A stretch of 64,000 nucleotides of DNA. Origin: Weissella cibaria KACC 11862 (GTDB lineage Bacteria; Bacillota; Bacilli; Lactobacillales; Lactobacillaceae). Below are positions 52,935-61,843 of the stretch, piece by piece (positions within the stretch are counted from its first letter, which is position 1; each line of letters begins with the position of its first letter). The notes below the pieces were generated by a model. That model was not told the origin of the DNA. It saw only the letters and a program-made list of their open reading frames with translations, and made no database searches. Position numbers and translations under genes: made by a program. Location: the NCBI RefSeq assembly GCF_000193635.1, contig NZ_AEKT01000049.1, positions 1 through 64,000 of the forward strand, in the 5' to 3' direction.

Positions 52935-53399
52935 TCAGTTGTCTGTGTCCCCATGCAACCGATCAGCGACCAGCGTCAAAAAATGGCTAATCGCCGTTTG
53001 ATCAGATTCGGTAAAGACCGCAAAGACATTTTGATATTCCGCTAATGTCTCACGGTGGCGTTGGGCGTGAGCTGAGGCCATTGAGATGCCTAGTCCCGTT
53101 AATGACCAACGACTCACACGCCCATCATCAGGATCTGGAATGGCGTTGACCATTGGATCATCTTCACCAGCCAGGCCCCTCATCGCCTTCGTAATTGCGG
53201 CACCAGACACGCCCAGTGCGCGGGCTAACTCTGAATTCGTTTGCGGTCCATTCTGAGCAAGGAGCATCAAAACGTGACCTTGCGTTGTCGTAATCGCTGA
53301 ATTTGACTCACCTAACAAAATTTCGCGTTGGTTTTCTGCCATCACGCGGACATCATTTAAAAAATGATCTAACTGTTCTGCATATTCCTCTGTTGCCAT
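52935..53399 (-). CDS. adcR: AdcR, zinc-responsive MarR-family repressor
   Basis: A 154-residue winged-helix protein aligning with pneumococcal AdcR over its length: HFLNDVRVMAENQREILLGE with the zinc-ligand Glu, TQGHVLMLLAQNGPQTNSEL with the ligand His, GVSGAAITKAMRGL as recognition helix, and a His pair in SAHAQRHRETL. It is the first gene of adcR-A-C-B and has AdcR-type boxes upstream. With zinc bound it should repress its own operon. Confidence 0.88.
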   Translation of the reverse strand: MATEEYAEQLDHFLNDVRVMAENQREILLGESNSAITTTQGHVLMLLAQNGPQTNSELARALGVSGAAITKAMRGLAGEDDPMVNAIPDPDDGRVSRWSLTGLGISMASAHAQRHRETLAEYQNVFAVFTESDQTAISHFLTLVADRLHGDTDN

Positions 53400-53412
53400 G
53401 TCACCACATTCC

Positions 53413-53436
53413 TTTACCGGTTAATTAACCAGTTAA
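53413..53436 (-). promoter_or_regulatory. Double AdcR operator
   Basis: TTAACCAGTTAA (53425-53436) is a full match to the AdcR box TTAACYRGTTAA. TTTACCGGTTAA (53413-53424), directly next to it, has one mismatch. Both lie 14-38 bases upstream of adcR. Confidence 0.85.
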
Positions 53437-53467
53437 GAATAACACGGACTTACTTTTTTGACAACAG

Positions 53468-53491
53468 AAAAAAGGACGATTTCTCGTCCTT
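53468..53491 (-). terminator. Terminator after the SHOCT protein gene
   Basis: AAGGACGA pairs with TCGTCCTT around a 4-base loop, followed by six T on the minus strand; it also closes off the adc promoter. Confidence 0.82.
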
Positions 53492-53525
53492 CATTACTTA
53501 CATACGTTAGCTACGACAAATACTA

Positions 53526-54548
53526 TCACAACGAATTAATGTACTCAGCTCTTTTTGATTGATATTCTTCTTCTGTAAGAATACCTTTATCCTTTAAGCG
53601 CTCAAGTTTCTCCATTTTTTCTTCGAAATAGTCTCCCTTGTCAGATTTAGCACTTTTTGATTCTTCTGTTTCCTGTTCGTGAAACTTACCATCTTCACCT
53701 AATTTAGAATTTAAAATCTTCTCAGCACTTAAAGCGTTGTTAACCAAAGCACCCGCTAAGTCAACTTGTGAATCCGTGAAATCATCAAAATCATCCGGCC
53801 AACTCGACGCAACTGAAATTCGGCCCGATAAATCAACATACGTTCTTGTAACCAGTTTCGTTCTCTCACGAACTTCCGATGTAATTGCCTTAACTGAATT
53901 AATTCCAGCTTGTACACTAGCGGCTTGCTTAAGCATATCCTCAGCGGCATCTGCATTTTTACCCCGAGCCCAGATGCCTGTTGCTATCGCCGATGCACCG
54001 CCAATTGCCCAGCCAATTGGTCCCGTCAGTGCCAGCAGTGCCGACCCTCCTGCCATCCCCGCACCTCCAGCTGCTACAGCACCACCGCCAAGCCATGCCA
54101 ACGCAGCATTTGTAGCCGCAGCTCCGGTTAACCCACTAATAGCAGCACCTGTACTGGCGGTACCGATTGACATCGCTACGGCAGTCAAAGCTGTTCCGCC
54201 AAATGCCGCTACAGCACCATCAGTCGCTAAACCTGCAGCCAGTCCAGCTCCAGCTCCTTTTTGAATATCCGCAGATGCATTTTCTGCTTCCTTCAAAAGC
54301 TTATCATAACGCTCTAAACTAAGTGATAACGTTTGAATATCTTTATTAAAACGTTCTGGTGTATTCTTAATAGCATTAATTATTGATTCCACTTGACGTA
54401 AGTAGACAACTAATTGTTCCCGCTCTGATTGCAACTCCACGAACTCTTCTGTTAAACGTTGCGTTTCATAATTGTGATCAGATACCAACTTTTCCAACTT
54501 TGCCTTAGCATCCTTCTTAGCACTGATATTTAACGGATCAAATCCCAT
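53526..54548 (-). CDS. Glycine-zipper membrane protein with SHOCT domain
   Basis: A 340-residue protein in three parts: a coiled-coil N-terminus (about 10-95), a Gly/Ala-rich hydrophobic stretch (about 97-195) of membrane-inserting glycine-zipper type, and a charged C-terminus ending in a SHOCT motif (LERLKDKGILTEEEYQSKRA). No signal peptide. AGGAGG lies 7 bases before the ATG, and the gene is 24 bases after the HNH-like gene, so both form one transcript. The form suggests a regulated membrane oligomer. The family is not known to me. Confidence 0.72.
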   Translation of the reverse strand: MGFDPLNISAKKDAKAKLEKLVSDHNYETQRLTEEFVELQSEREQLVVYLRQVESIINAIKNTPERFNKDIQTLSLSLERYDKLLKEAENASADIQKGAGAGLAAGLATDGAVAAFGGTALTAVAMSIGTASTGAAISGLTGAAATNAALAWLGGGAVAAGGAGMAGGSALLALTGPIGWAIGGASAIATGIWARGKNADAAEDMLKQAASVQAGINSVKAITSEVRERTKLVTRTYVDLSGRISVASSWPDDFDDFTDSQVDLAGALVNNALSAEKILNSKLGEDGKFHEQETEESKSAKSDKGDYFEEKMEKLERLKDKGILTEEEYQSKRAEYINSL

Positions 54549-54572
54549 TCCAAATCCCTCCTAAATAATCTT

Positions 54573-56237
54573 TTAATTTTTAAAATACTTTTTTACATCT
54601 TCTCGACTTCGCAACACTCTGTCCCTATCTACACCTACTTCATCTGCATATTCTTGACTAGCATAAAATTGTTTAGCTGGTTTCAACCCTAAATCAAACG
54701 CCAAATCTGCCAATTTATTCAAGTGATCATACTGTACATAAATCTCTTCCAAGACATCACGATAAATTCCATCAATCCTGATAATCGCCTGTTCGTAATC
54801 GGCTTTCAGCTGATCTGACGTAACCGTCATACCTTTAGCCATCGTTTTTATAATGCTCTTTACTCCATCGACCACTTCAGCAAAATGATCGAACAAATAT
54901 ACAACAAGAGCCGTTGCCATCCCCGTCATCACGGCTGCAACGCCTGTGCCAATGATATCGGCAATCGGTGCAAATGGAGTTCCTGCAAGAGAAGCACTGA
55001 CAGCTTCGCCTAACATAAACCCTCCGGTTGCAATTAAAGCTGTTGTAATTAGCTTAAAAGCTTCTTTAATCCGGACACTGAGTGGCACTTCTGTTTTTGT
55101 CGTTAACAGCTTTACTGCTTGCCACAGTGAAACAAAAGTGTCGTTGATAATTCGAGCGAAGTTTTTCCCGGTAGTCAAAAACGCATTAATTAATGTATTG
55201 GCTATCGCAGACAAGAAGCCACCACTCAACCCGGCCAGCAACAAATCCTTTACCAATACGATTCGTTGTTTCAATGTATCAAAAGATTTGTAAAGTCTAG
55301 TTTTAAAATCCTCAACTCGATCTTTCATAGACTCGTAACTATTCCAAGATTTAACAATCGGCATCAATACATCAAATAATAAATCTGAAAGCTGATAAAC
55401 CACCGCACCGGCAACGCTTTTAAGTCCTTGAATTCCGGCCTGTCTACTTGCGTTTTTCACCGTCGCACCAAGAAAGTTAGAACTAAGATAATACTTGGAG
55501 TTTACATGTATTTCATAAGCCAATCGCGCTTGCCTATCTGATTTCTCTATGGCTTCAGCGTCTGCTCTCATCTTGTTTTCTATATTCGCCAATTTCGCGC
55601 GCTTTTTTTCTGGTGAGATAGTCGTATTATTTTTGACCGCTTGTCTCTCTTTTTCCCAAATTTCTCGTTTTCTAGGTAAATCTTTTGCATAATCAGACTT
55701 ATTCGCATCCTTCATAGACCGATTGATACTCCTATCAGTGAGCTTCAAGTTAGTCTTAGTGTTAGCTGCCTCATCAACATCCATACCAGATAGAGCTCGC
55801 CCCTTATCTTCAAAAATTTCCTTCAAGGCAACTCGGTGATCTAAATCTGTTTTTTCGTTAATTCCTATCCTGTCCCCTGTATTAGGATCTATTAATTTTC
55901 CTGATTTTTTTGCTTCTGCCTGCATTGCATTTATTTTTTTATAGTTTTCGCTCCCCTTTCTGTTCGAGTTCGCAATTTCTTTACTATATCCAGAAGTCTT
56001 TTTGTGCAAATCTTCTTTCACCTCGCTGGACGAATACACCTCATTCCGAACATTATGTATAGTATCAACTCCACCTCCATCTTGAAAATTATTGAATAGA
56101 GGACCCAACCCGAACTGACTAATTAAATTGGACTGCACTTGATCTCGTACTGACTTGAGCAATCCATCAATATTAAATTTATGTGCCCCATATGACTGTA
56201 CTTGACTTAGCTGTATTAATTCGCTTTGTTTACCCAT
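54573..56237 (-). CDS. HNH-like, membrane-associated protein of unknown function
   Basis: A 554-residue protein. Residues 115-180 resemble a degenerate HNH nuclease site: DPNTGDRIG, DLDHRVALKEIFEDKG and a KTNLKLTDRSINRSMKD segment with conserved Asn. The C-terminal two thirds hold several hydrophobic stretches (about 270-300, 330-360, 395-455), typical of membrane association. No CxxC zinc knuckle or signal peptide. AGGGGG lies 7 bases before the ATG. It is the first gene of a two-gene operon with the SHOCT protein. Toxic effector or phage-defence roles are possible but unproven. Confidence 0.62.
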   Translation of the reverse strand: MGKQSELIQLSQVQSYGAHKFNIDGLLKSVRDQVQSNLISQFGLGPLFNNFQDGGGVDTIHNVRNEVYSSSEVKEDLHKKTSGYSKEIANSNRKGSENYKKINAMQAEAKKSGKLIDPNTGDRIGINEKTDLDHRVALKEIFEDKGRALSGMDVDEAANTKTNLKLTDRSINRSMKDANKSDYAKDLPRKREIWEKERQAVKNNTTISPEKKRAKLANIENKMRADAEAIEKSDRQARLAYEIHVNSKYYLSSNFLGATVKNASRQAGIQGLKSVAGAVVYQLSDLLFDVLMPIVKSWNSYESMKDRVEDFKTRLYKSFDTLKQRIVLVKDLLLAGLSGGFLSAIANTLINAFLTTGKNFARIINDTFVSLWQAVKLLTTKTEVPLSVRIKEAFKLITTALIATGGFMLGEAVSASLAGTPFAPIADIIGTGVAAVMTGMATALVVYLFDHFAEVVDGVKSIIKTMAKGMTVTSDQLKADYEQAIIRIDGIYRDVLEEIYVQYDHLNKLADLAFDLGLKPAKQFYASQEYADEVGVDRDRVLRSREDVKKYFKN

Positions 56238-56345
56238 CTATACACCCCCTGCTATTAATCATCTAGATTTTACCGCGTTACGAAAAAAAATAACATTTCC
56301 GAACTCTTGACTTACTAACGAAAAGTGTGGTAGGGAGACATACAA

Positions 56346-56373
56346 AAAACGCCTGTATCGCTACAGACGTTTT
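56346..56373 (-). terminator. Terminator after the OatA-like gene
   Basis: AAAACGCCTGTA pairs with TACAGACGTTTT (one mismatch) around a 4-base loop; T-run on the minus strand. Confidence 0.8.
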
Positions 56374-56375
56374 GT

Positions 56376-58259
56376 TTATTTCTTACTATTAGCCATTGCC
56401 TTAGCAATTTCAGCTGCGTATTGTACCGAACCATTTGGATTTGGGTGGACATGATCGTCGCCTAACCAATCAGCGTGATCCTTAACAGCATCATACCAAT
56501 CCACAATGTGCAGATTTGGATACTGACTTGCTTGGCTAGTGAGGAATTGGTTGTTTGTCGCAATCCATGAACGATCCGCATAACCGTTAACCCAGTATAC
56601 TTGGCGGTCACCGACTGTATTCATGATTTGCTTAAAGACATCTTCACCAATCGTACCGTTCGTCCCAATCGAAATGATGACGTTCGGTGCCAAGACACCG
56701 CGACCAGCATACGATTGCAAGATGCCTGGCACTGAGTAGGCCTGACGACCAACCGCCGCATCTGCGACCGTGTTCGGCATCAATTCTTGCAAATCTGGCG
56801 CGACGTCAACCATGACTGAGTCACCAACTGCCGTGACCGCGTTACCGCTAATCTTGCCAAGTTGGTCCTTGGTTAGACCGTACTTACTTAACAAGGCTGG
56901 GTCAACCGCCTTAGCTGCCGCCGAACCCTTCTTAGCTGACTTCTTCTTCGCATTTGATGCCTTCGCAGCCTCAAGTGCACGCTTATTTTTCGCACTAATC
57001 TCCGATGCATTGGCGTGAAGACGCTTTTGCAATTGCGTTTCAGGGCGTGGTTTTGCTGATTGCTTGGCAGCCACCGCATTAACCGTTCCCAACAAGAATA
57101 CTGCTGCGACGGTCGCCATAATTTTCGCCTGGCGACTCGCAAAGAAGCGCGCCTTCAGCGTTACACCTGGTTGCATAGCTGGCTTCTTGAAACGACGGAA
57201 AACATTTTCGACGTAGCGATAACTCAATTCCGCAATTCCCAAGACAACCGCAATCTTCAATAAGTTCACGATGAATGAATCATTATGATGCGTAAACTTG
57301 TCGAAGAACACAAAGACTGGCAACTGATACAAATAGATACTATATGAACGCGTTCCTAGATAATTCAGCACCTTGTTATCCAAGGCGTGACTCAGGAAGG
57401 ATGCCGGGTGCGACGTAATCGCAATCAAGCCCGCAATGACTGCCGTAAAGACAAACATCAAGCCCATGTATGTCGCTGACCATTGACCATTGAGCCAGAA
57501 GAACCCAATAATCGTTAGCACTAAACTACCAATCCCCAACATATCCAAGTTGCGTTTCACACGTGGTGACAACGTCATCTTCATCCGATTTGAGGGCCAC
57601 GTAAACGCCAAGGCCGTTCCAAACAGCACCGCGAAAATACGTGTATCTGTCCCGTAATAAGCGCGATTGATATTGGCTGGGTCATACATGACACCCATCC
57701 AAATCGCCGATAACGTGGCAACAACCAAAATTGCAATCGACACCTTCGTTCGCTTAATGCGCAACGCCAACACGATAAAGACAATAATTGGCCAAATGAA
57801 GTAGAATTGTCCTTCAATTGATAATGACCATAAGTGGGTAAATGGCGAAGCACCACCCCATGAATCGAAATATGACTCACCGTGCTTCGTCGCCCAAATG
57901 TTATATATGTACAGCATATTGCTGCTAATAATTGCGCGTAAATTATAAAGTAAATCGCGTGCGAATAGCCCAATCATCGTCGCCGTGGCAAATAACATCA
58001 CCACCAATGCTGGGTATAGTCGTTTGATTCGGCGTCGATAAAACCCAATCAAGTCAATTCGTCCGTTGCGATCATATTCTTGGATTAACAAATCCGTAAT
58101 TAGATACCCGGATAACACAAAAAACAACGGCACGCCTAGCCAACCGCCAGTTAGGCGGTTAGGCCAAAGGTGAAATACGATAACCCCAATTACAGCGATG
58201 GCGCGTAACCCGTCAAAACCTGTAATATACCGTCGCTTTCCTGCAGAATTTTGCCCCAT
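56376..58259 (-). CDS. Peptidoglycan/EPS O-acetyltransferase (OatA type)
   Basis: A 627-residue protein with an acyltransferase-3 membrane half (RYITGFDGLRAIAVIGVIVFHLWP at the start, ten or eleven helices to residue 385) and an extracellular SGNH esterase half. The latter has GDSVMVD near residue 482, a GTNG motif near 537 and DDHVHPN near 605 with the catalytic Asp and His. The region between is a Lys/Ala-rich linker (about 425-450). Such proteins acetylate muramic acid and confer lysozyme resistance. Monocistronic. Confidence 0.88.
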   Translation of the reverse strand: MGQNSAGKRRYITGFDGLRAIAVIGVIVFHLWPNRLTGGWLGVPLFFVLSGYLITDLLIQEYDRNGRIDLIGFYRRRIKRLYPALVVMLFATATMIGLFARDLLYNLRAIISSNMLYIYNIWATKHGESYFDSWGGASPFTHLWSLSIEGQFYFIWPIIVFIVLALRIKRTKVSIAILVVATLSAIWMGVMYDPANINRAYYGTDTRIFAVLFGTALAFTWPSNRMKMTLSPRVKRNLDMLGIGSLVLTIIGFFWLNGQWSATYMGLMFVFTAVIAGLIAITSHPASFLSHALDNKVLNYLGTRSYSIYLYQLPVFVFFDKFTHHNDSFIVNLLKIAVVLGIAELSYRYVENVFRRFKKPAMQPGVTLKARFFASRQAKIMATVAAVFLLGTVNAVAAKQSAKPRPETQLQKRLHANASEISAKNKRALEAAKASNAKKKSAKKGSAAAKAVDPALLSKYGLTKDQLGKISGNAVTAVGDSVMVDVAPDLQELMPNTVADAAVGRQAYSVPGILQSYAGRGVLAPNVIISIGTNGTIGEDVFKQIMNTVGDRQVYWVNGYADRSWIATNNQFLTSQASQYPNLHIVDWYDAVKDHADWLGDDHVHPNPNGSVQYAAEIAKAMANSKK

Positions 58260-58388
58260 TTTTCTTCTCTTCCTACATTCAGTTCACTTATTAAAACCAA
58301 ATTCTATAATAACGTTACTATCTAGCTACAAGCAAGCAATATTACTGGCTTTTAGGGTTTCCTTTAGGCTTGAAACTTTTTACAGCAG

Positions 58389-58862
58389 TTAGACGTCACG
58401 TTTTAGTTCACCAGTGAGTCGAATTGGGGCGCCACAAATCCCACAAACATACCGTAATTCGTTAATCCGACGTTGGCGGTAAATTTCATGCCCATTTTTG
58501 CAGGTATACACCCATAAATGTTTCGGTTGTTGGCGTACTTTAGCTTTTGACGTCGCCGGCGCATATTTCAAACCAGCAATCCGTTGTAACTCACTTTGAA
58601 AATAACGGTCCTTATGTTGATAAGGTAGCCCTTGGATGTGGTTATGGTAGTGCACCAACTCATGCTTAATCACGCCAATCAAGGTGTCTTCGTTAAACTC
58701 TTCAATCATCAAGGGGTTAATTTCCAAATTGTGCGTTTGTAGCACATAGCGACCACCGGTTGTCCGCAGACGCCGGTTAAAGGTCGCTTGGTGTTGGAAC
58801 GGCCGACCAAAATCAGCCACCGACAATTTTTCAACGAGTTGTTGTAGTTCAGCGTTTGTCAT
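58389..58862 (-). CDS. SprT-like zinc metalloprotein
   Basis: A 157-residue protein with HELVHYHNH, the HExxH zinc site, near residue 66, and a C-terminal zinc ribbon (CKNGHEIYRQRRIN, then CGICG). These are typical of the SprT-like family, whose eukaryotic member SPRTN degrades DNA-protein crosslinks. The start ATG (58860-58862) overlaps the stop of the gene upstream (ATGA), so translation is coupled. Confidence 0.87.
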   Translation of the reverse strand: MTNAELQQLVEKLSVADFGRPFQHQATFNRRLRTTGGRYVLQTHNLEINPLMIEEFNEDTLIGVIKHELVHYHNHIQGLPYQHKDRYFQSELQRIAGLKYAPATSKAKVRQQPKHLWVYTCKNGHEIYRQRRINELRYVCGICGAPIRLTGELKRDV

Positions 58863-59740
58863 CCCCAACGATCCCCACGATAATCTTTCGGTATGCGATT
58901 CGGAATCTTCACCGCCTGACGCTTTTTCACCTTGGCAGTACTAAATTGGCCCAACGTATCAGCCGTTGCTGCCTCGAGGAGCGCATCAGTTTGCCAAACG
59001 CTATCAGCGCCGTACGCCTTCGCAAACTGCGCTTCATAGTAACGGGCAAAGTAATTCATCACCGCAATGCCGGTATCACTCACAACCATCTGTTCACCAC
59101 GTGGCACTAACAGCGCACCGTGCTGTAACTGCAACGCGACATTAACTTGTTCAGCCGACACACCGTCGTGCTGATCTCCTTTGGCAACAAGCCAATGCTT
59201 ACCGTGCTTCTCAAGCGTTTGCGTCAGACCAGGTTGTGACCACCAACGTAACCAGGTGTACATTTCAAACGTAAATGGCACGAATGATTGCCCAGCCACC
59301 ACTTTACGCACCCAATCGCCGACTTCAGTAGCTTGTTGTAGGAACCGTGTTTGAATAACGGGCAGTTTTTGCCAATTTGGGCCTAAATGATGCGCAATAC
59401 GGAGGGTCTGGTAGGCCGGCTTTTCATGTTGCACAAAACTCACATACACACTACCCGACTGCCGGGCAGATTGCACGCTCACCAAATCGACATCCGGTTC
59501 CGTTACCCGGGCCGCATTTTGCTGGATAAATTGTTGCCAAATCCGCCGACTGGCCACTTCTTGATGGTCGAGAAAGTCGATTTGAACCTTTTGATCCGCT
59601 TTCGGGTGGGTATAGGGTTGATAAATGTCCGCCCGCGTATCCGTCACATCGACCCGAATGGCGTAACCAGCATCATTATTACGACCAATTCGCACACGCG
59701 GTGGTCGGATTTTCTTATAGGCAGCGACTTTCTTAGCCAT
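58859..59740 (-). CDS. Uncharacterised protein in the glycosylase-SprT operon
   Basis: A 293-residue soluble protein I do not recognise. The first 90 residues are beta-rich (IRVDVTDTRADIYQPY), the middle has YTWLRWWSQPG, and the C-terminus is strongly basic (KVKKRQAVKIPNRIPKDYRG), as in nucleic-acid binders. It starts at ATG 59738-59740, after AAGGAG. It is 15 bases after the DNA glycosylase gene and coupled to SprT by ATGA, so a DNA-repair or nucleic-acid role is inferred from context only. Confidence 0.65.
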   Translation of the reverse strand: MAKKVAAYKKIRPPRVRIGRNNDAGYAIRVDVTDTRADIYQPYTHPKADQKVQIDFLDHQEVASRRIWQQFIQQNAARVTEPDVDLVSVQSARQSGSVYVSFVQHEKPAYQTLRIAHHLGPNWQKLPVIQTRFLQQATEVGDWVRKVVAGQSFVPFTFEMYTWLRWWSQPGLTQTLEKHGKHWLVAKGDQHDGVSAEQVNVALQLQHGALLVPRGEQMVVSDTGIAVMNYFARYYEAQFAKAYGADSVWQTDALLEAATADTLGQFSTAKVKKRQAVKIPNRIPKDYRGDRWG

Positions 59741-59754
59741 CAAGAGCTCCTTTA

Positions 59755-60417
59755 CTAAAATTGATTCAAAATATGTTCATTAAAATTGGCATCACGAAGC
59801 CAACTCGTTAAGAATTGGTCGCGATTACGCAGATATAACTTACCGAATTCGTCAATCAGCGCATGAAACTCACGCGCTTCATCTGGCGTGAAATCAGAAT
59901 TATTCATCACGACTTTTTGGACCTTTTCATAAGTCAACTTCTCAGGGCCACCCAAGAAGTTCATTAACCGGCGTGAATAGGAATCTGCAATAAATTGCGC
60001 GCGCCCAAATATGTATACCAGCCACACATCCGCCGTCTCGTTACCAATCCCGTTCACCGCGCGAATGCGTTTGCGTAGTTCAGCCGTTTCCAACGCTTGC
60101 AATGGCGCCAAGTCAAAATCATATTGACCAAAGAATTCTAATGACGCTCGCAAATACTTTGCCTTGCTACGATAAAGGCCCGCTTCAAAAATGAGTTGTT
60201 CCAACTCTTCTTGTGATAAGCCAATCAGGATTTGTGGATCAAAGCCGGTTTCACGTCCGACCTTCTCAATGACTGGATCAACGGTCTTGGCTGACGCATT
60301 TTGAATTAAAATACTGCCGACAATCGTTTCCATCCAGCGTTCAGCCGGCCACCAGCGTTGGGGTCCCATTTGATTATAGAGTTGCTCATACAACCCCCGT
60401 ACATCTAACGTCTTCAT
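59755..60417 (-). CDS. HhH-GPD DNA glycosylase (endonuclease III-related)
   Basis: A 220-residue helix-hairpin-helix glycosylase. The HhH motif reads AVNGIGNETADVWLVYIFGR with Glu where endonuclease III has its lyase Lys, followed by FIADSYSRRL with the catalytic Asp. The cluster of four cysteines that binds iron-sulphur in Nth is missing. These traits fit MagIII-type alkylpurine glycosylases, which are monofunctional. It is the first gene of the three-gene run down to SprT. Confidence 0.82.
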   Translation of the reverse strand: MKTLDVRGLYEQLYNQMGPQRWWPAERWMETIVGSILIQNASAKTVDPVIEKVGRETGFDPQILIGLSQEELEQLIFEAGLYRSKAKYLRASLEFFGQYDFDLAPLQALETAELRKRIRAVNGIGNETADVWLVYIFGRAQFIADSYSRRLMNFLGGPEKLTYEKVQKVVMNNSDFTPDEAREFHALIDEFGKLYLRNRDQFLTSWLRDANFNEHILNQF

Positions 60418-60447
60418 TATCTCAATCTCGCTTTAATTTCAATAATA

Positions 60448-60474
60448 AAAGGCTAGAGTAAACCCTAACCTTTT
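60448..60474 (-). terminator. Probable terminator after the DUF975 gene
   Basis: AAAGGCTAG pairs with CTAACCTTT (one mismatch) around a small centre; moderate stem with short T-run on the minus strand. Confidence 0.6.
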
Positions 60475-60485
60475 GTTGCTATCTA

Positions 60486-61232
60486 TTATAGTTCATCATT
60501 CTCATCAACTGGCATTTCGGTGTCACCAGCTGGGCGACGCGCACCATAACGTCGTTCGCGGACCACTTCCATGTAGAACTCCGCCATCGTCGCATTGTAA
60601 TACGGAATCACGTAGATTGCGGCGATTCCAAAGGTCAATGCCACCAAAATCCACCAACCGATAAAGCTCAATTGTAGCCAGAAAAAGCGTCCCTTGTAAC
60701 CTTGCATCAAGTCTTGTGAGCGTGTCAAATATTCTGACAAGCTCGTGATTTTAGCACCGTTTTTAACGTCTTCTGCGAAGATCAAGCCCGCTTGTGAGTA
60801 AGCAAATGACTTAATAATCCCCGGCACAATCAACAAGAAGGTCCACAATACCGTGAACAAGAAACGTAGGCCATACAATACAACCACGTCAACCAATGTC
60901 TCACGGCCCCAGAACTTCAAACTCACTTGTACAGGGTTCGCTGGCGCTTCTTGTGAACGACGCCATTCAACAAAGGCCCACACCGTGCCTAGCCCAAAGA
61001 CACCAAAGATGATTTCACTCACCATGCTTGTTGTGAACATCCCGAACAAATACTGAACCGACTCACCAAAGCCCAAAGAACTTGGATTTGGTGTGCGTTG
61101 GCCATCCCAGTACGTTGAGACAATTTGCCACAAAATCAAAATCAATGATATTTTTAGCGAAATGCCAAAGGCCGGTCCTTTAACACGCGACCGCGCGCGC
61201 ATCTTCAAATCATAATTGCTTAGCATACCCAT
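60486..61232 (-). CDS. DUF975 membrane protein
   Basis: A 248-residue integral membrane protein with about five helices. The pattern RARSRVKGPAFGIS near the N-terminus, FLLIVPGIIKSFAYSQAGLI, then SLEYLTRSQDLMQGYKGRFFWLQLSFIGW (quoted as SQDLMQGYKGRFF) and ending with PYYNATMAEFYMEV are typical of DUF975. A second ATG two codons in, 8 bases after AAGGAT, may be the start. Function of the family is unknown. Confidence 0.85.
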   Translation of the reverse strand: MGMLSNYDLKMRARSRVKGPAFGISLKISLILILWQIVSTYWDGQRTPNPSSLGFGESVQYLFGMFTTSMVSEIIFGVFGLGTVWAFVEWRRSQEAPANPVQVSLKFWGRETLVDVVVLYGLRFLFTVLWTFLLIVPGIIKSFAYSQAGLIFAEDVKNGAKITSLSEYLTRSQDLMQGYKGRFFWLQLSFIGWWILVALTFGIAAIYVIPYYNATMAEFYMEVVRERRYGARRPAGDTEMPVDENDEL

Positions 61233-61308
61233 ATCCTTATCTATATCCCTTTACTCTAGCTATTAGTTTAACATACTCGACTTAGCGGGGATTTACGGTT
61301 AGTTAACA

Positions 61309-61343
61309 AAAAAGACGGCATGCATTACTGCACACCGCCTTCA
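61309..61343 (-). terminator. Terminator after the first tRNA-Gln
   Basis: GACGG...CCGCC-type hairpin (GGCGGTGTGCA with TGCATGCCGTC on the minus strand) followed by six T. Confidence 0.7.
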
Positions 61344-61347
61344 ATAG

Positions 61348-61419
61348 CTGGGATAGCTGGATTCGAACCAGCGATACACGGTACCAAAAACCGATGCCTT
61401 ACCACTTGGCCATATCCCA
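61348..61419 (-). tRNA. tRNA-Gln (anticodon TTG)
   Basis: A 72-base cloverleaf on the minus strand: acceptor TGGGATA/TATCCCA with discriminator G, D-arm GGCCAAGTGGTAAGGC, anticodon loop TTTTGGT with TTG, and T-arm GCTGGTTCGAATCCAGC. CCA is not encoded. Same sequence as the copy at 61539. Confidence 0.96.
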
Positions 61420-61497
61420 ATCATTTTTCAACGAATATTATAATAACGCTGCTTACTTTTTGTGTCAACAATTTATGACAGGCGTTTTAACGGCAAC

Positions 61498-61531
61498 AAA
61501 AAAGCCGGCAAGCGTATTCGCTCACCGACTT
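61498..61531 (-). terminator. Terminator between the two tRNA-Gln genes
   Basis: AAAGCCGG...AGCG pairs with CGCT...CCGACTTT, followed by six T on the minus strand. Confidence 0.7.
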
Positions 61532-61538
61532 TCATCAG

Positions 61539-61610
61539 CTGGGATAGCTGGATTCGAACCAGCGATACACGGTACCAAAAACCGATGCCTTACCACTTGG
61601 CCATATCCCA
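61539..61610 (-). tRNA. tRNA-Gln (anticodon TTG), second copy
   Basis: Identical over all 72 bases to the tRNA at 61348. It follows tRNA-Tyr by 9 bases and is followed by its own terminator, so the tRNA-Tyr and tRNA-Gln pair forms one transcript and the downstream copy a second, probably a tandem duplication. Confidence 0.96.
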
Positions 61611-61619
61611 ATGATGCGA

Positions 61620-61702
61620 TGGGGGCTATAGGATTCGAACCTATGAACCCGAAGGAATGGATTTACAGTCCACCGCGTTTGACCAGACTTCGCTAAACCC
61701 CC
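61620..61702 (-). tRNA. tRNA-Tyr (anticodon GTA)
   Basis: An 83-base class II tRNA with a long variable arm: acceptor GGGGGTT/AGCCCCC-type, anticodon loop with GTA (CTGTAAA), T-arm TAGGTTCGAATCCTA. Discriminator A. Confidence 0.95.
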
Positions 61703-61796
61703 GCAACAACAAAATATATATTACCAAGTATCACACAAGTTGGCAACCCCTTTTTTGAAATTAAATCATCTTATTCACGAAATGCGATTAATTCAT

Positions 61797-61826
61797 GAAA
61801 AAAAGAGACCGGAAATCACTTTCCGG
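61797..61826 (-). terminator. Terminator after the second sugar porter gene
   Basis: CCGGAAA pairs with TTTCCGG around a 4-base loop, then a T-run on the minus strand. Confidence 0.8.
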
Positions 61827-61843
61827 CCCCTATTATATACCTG

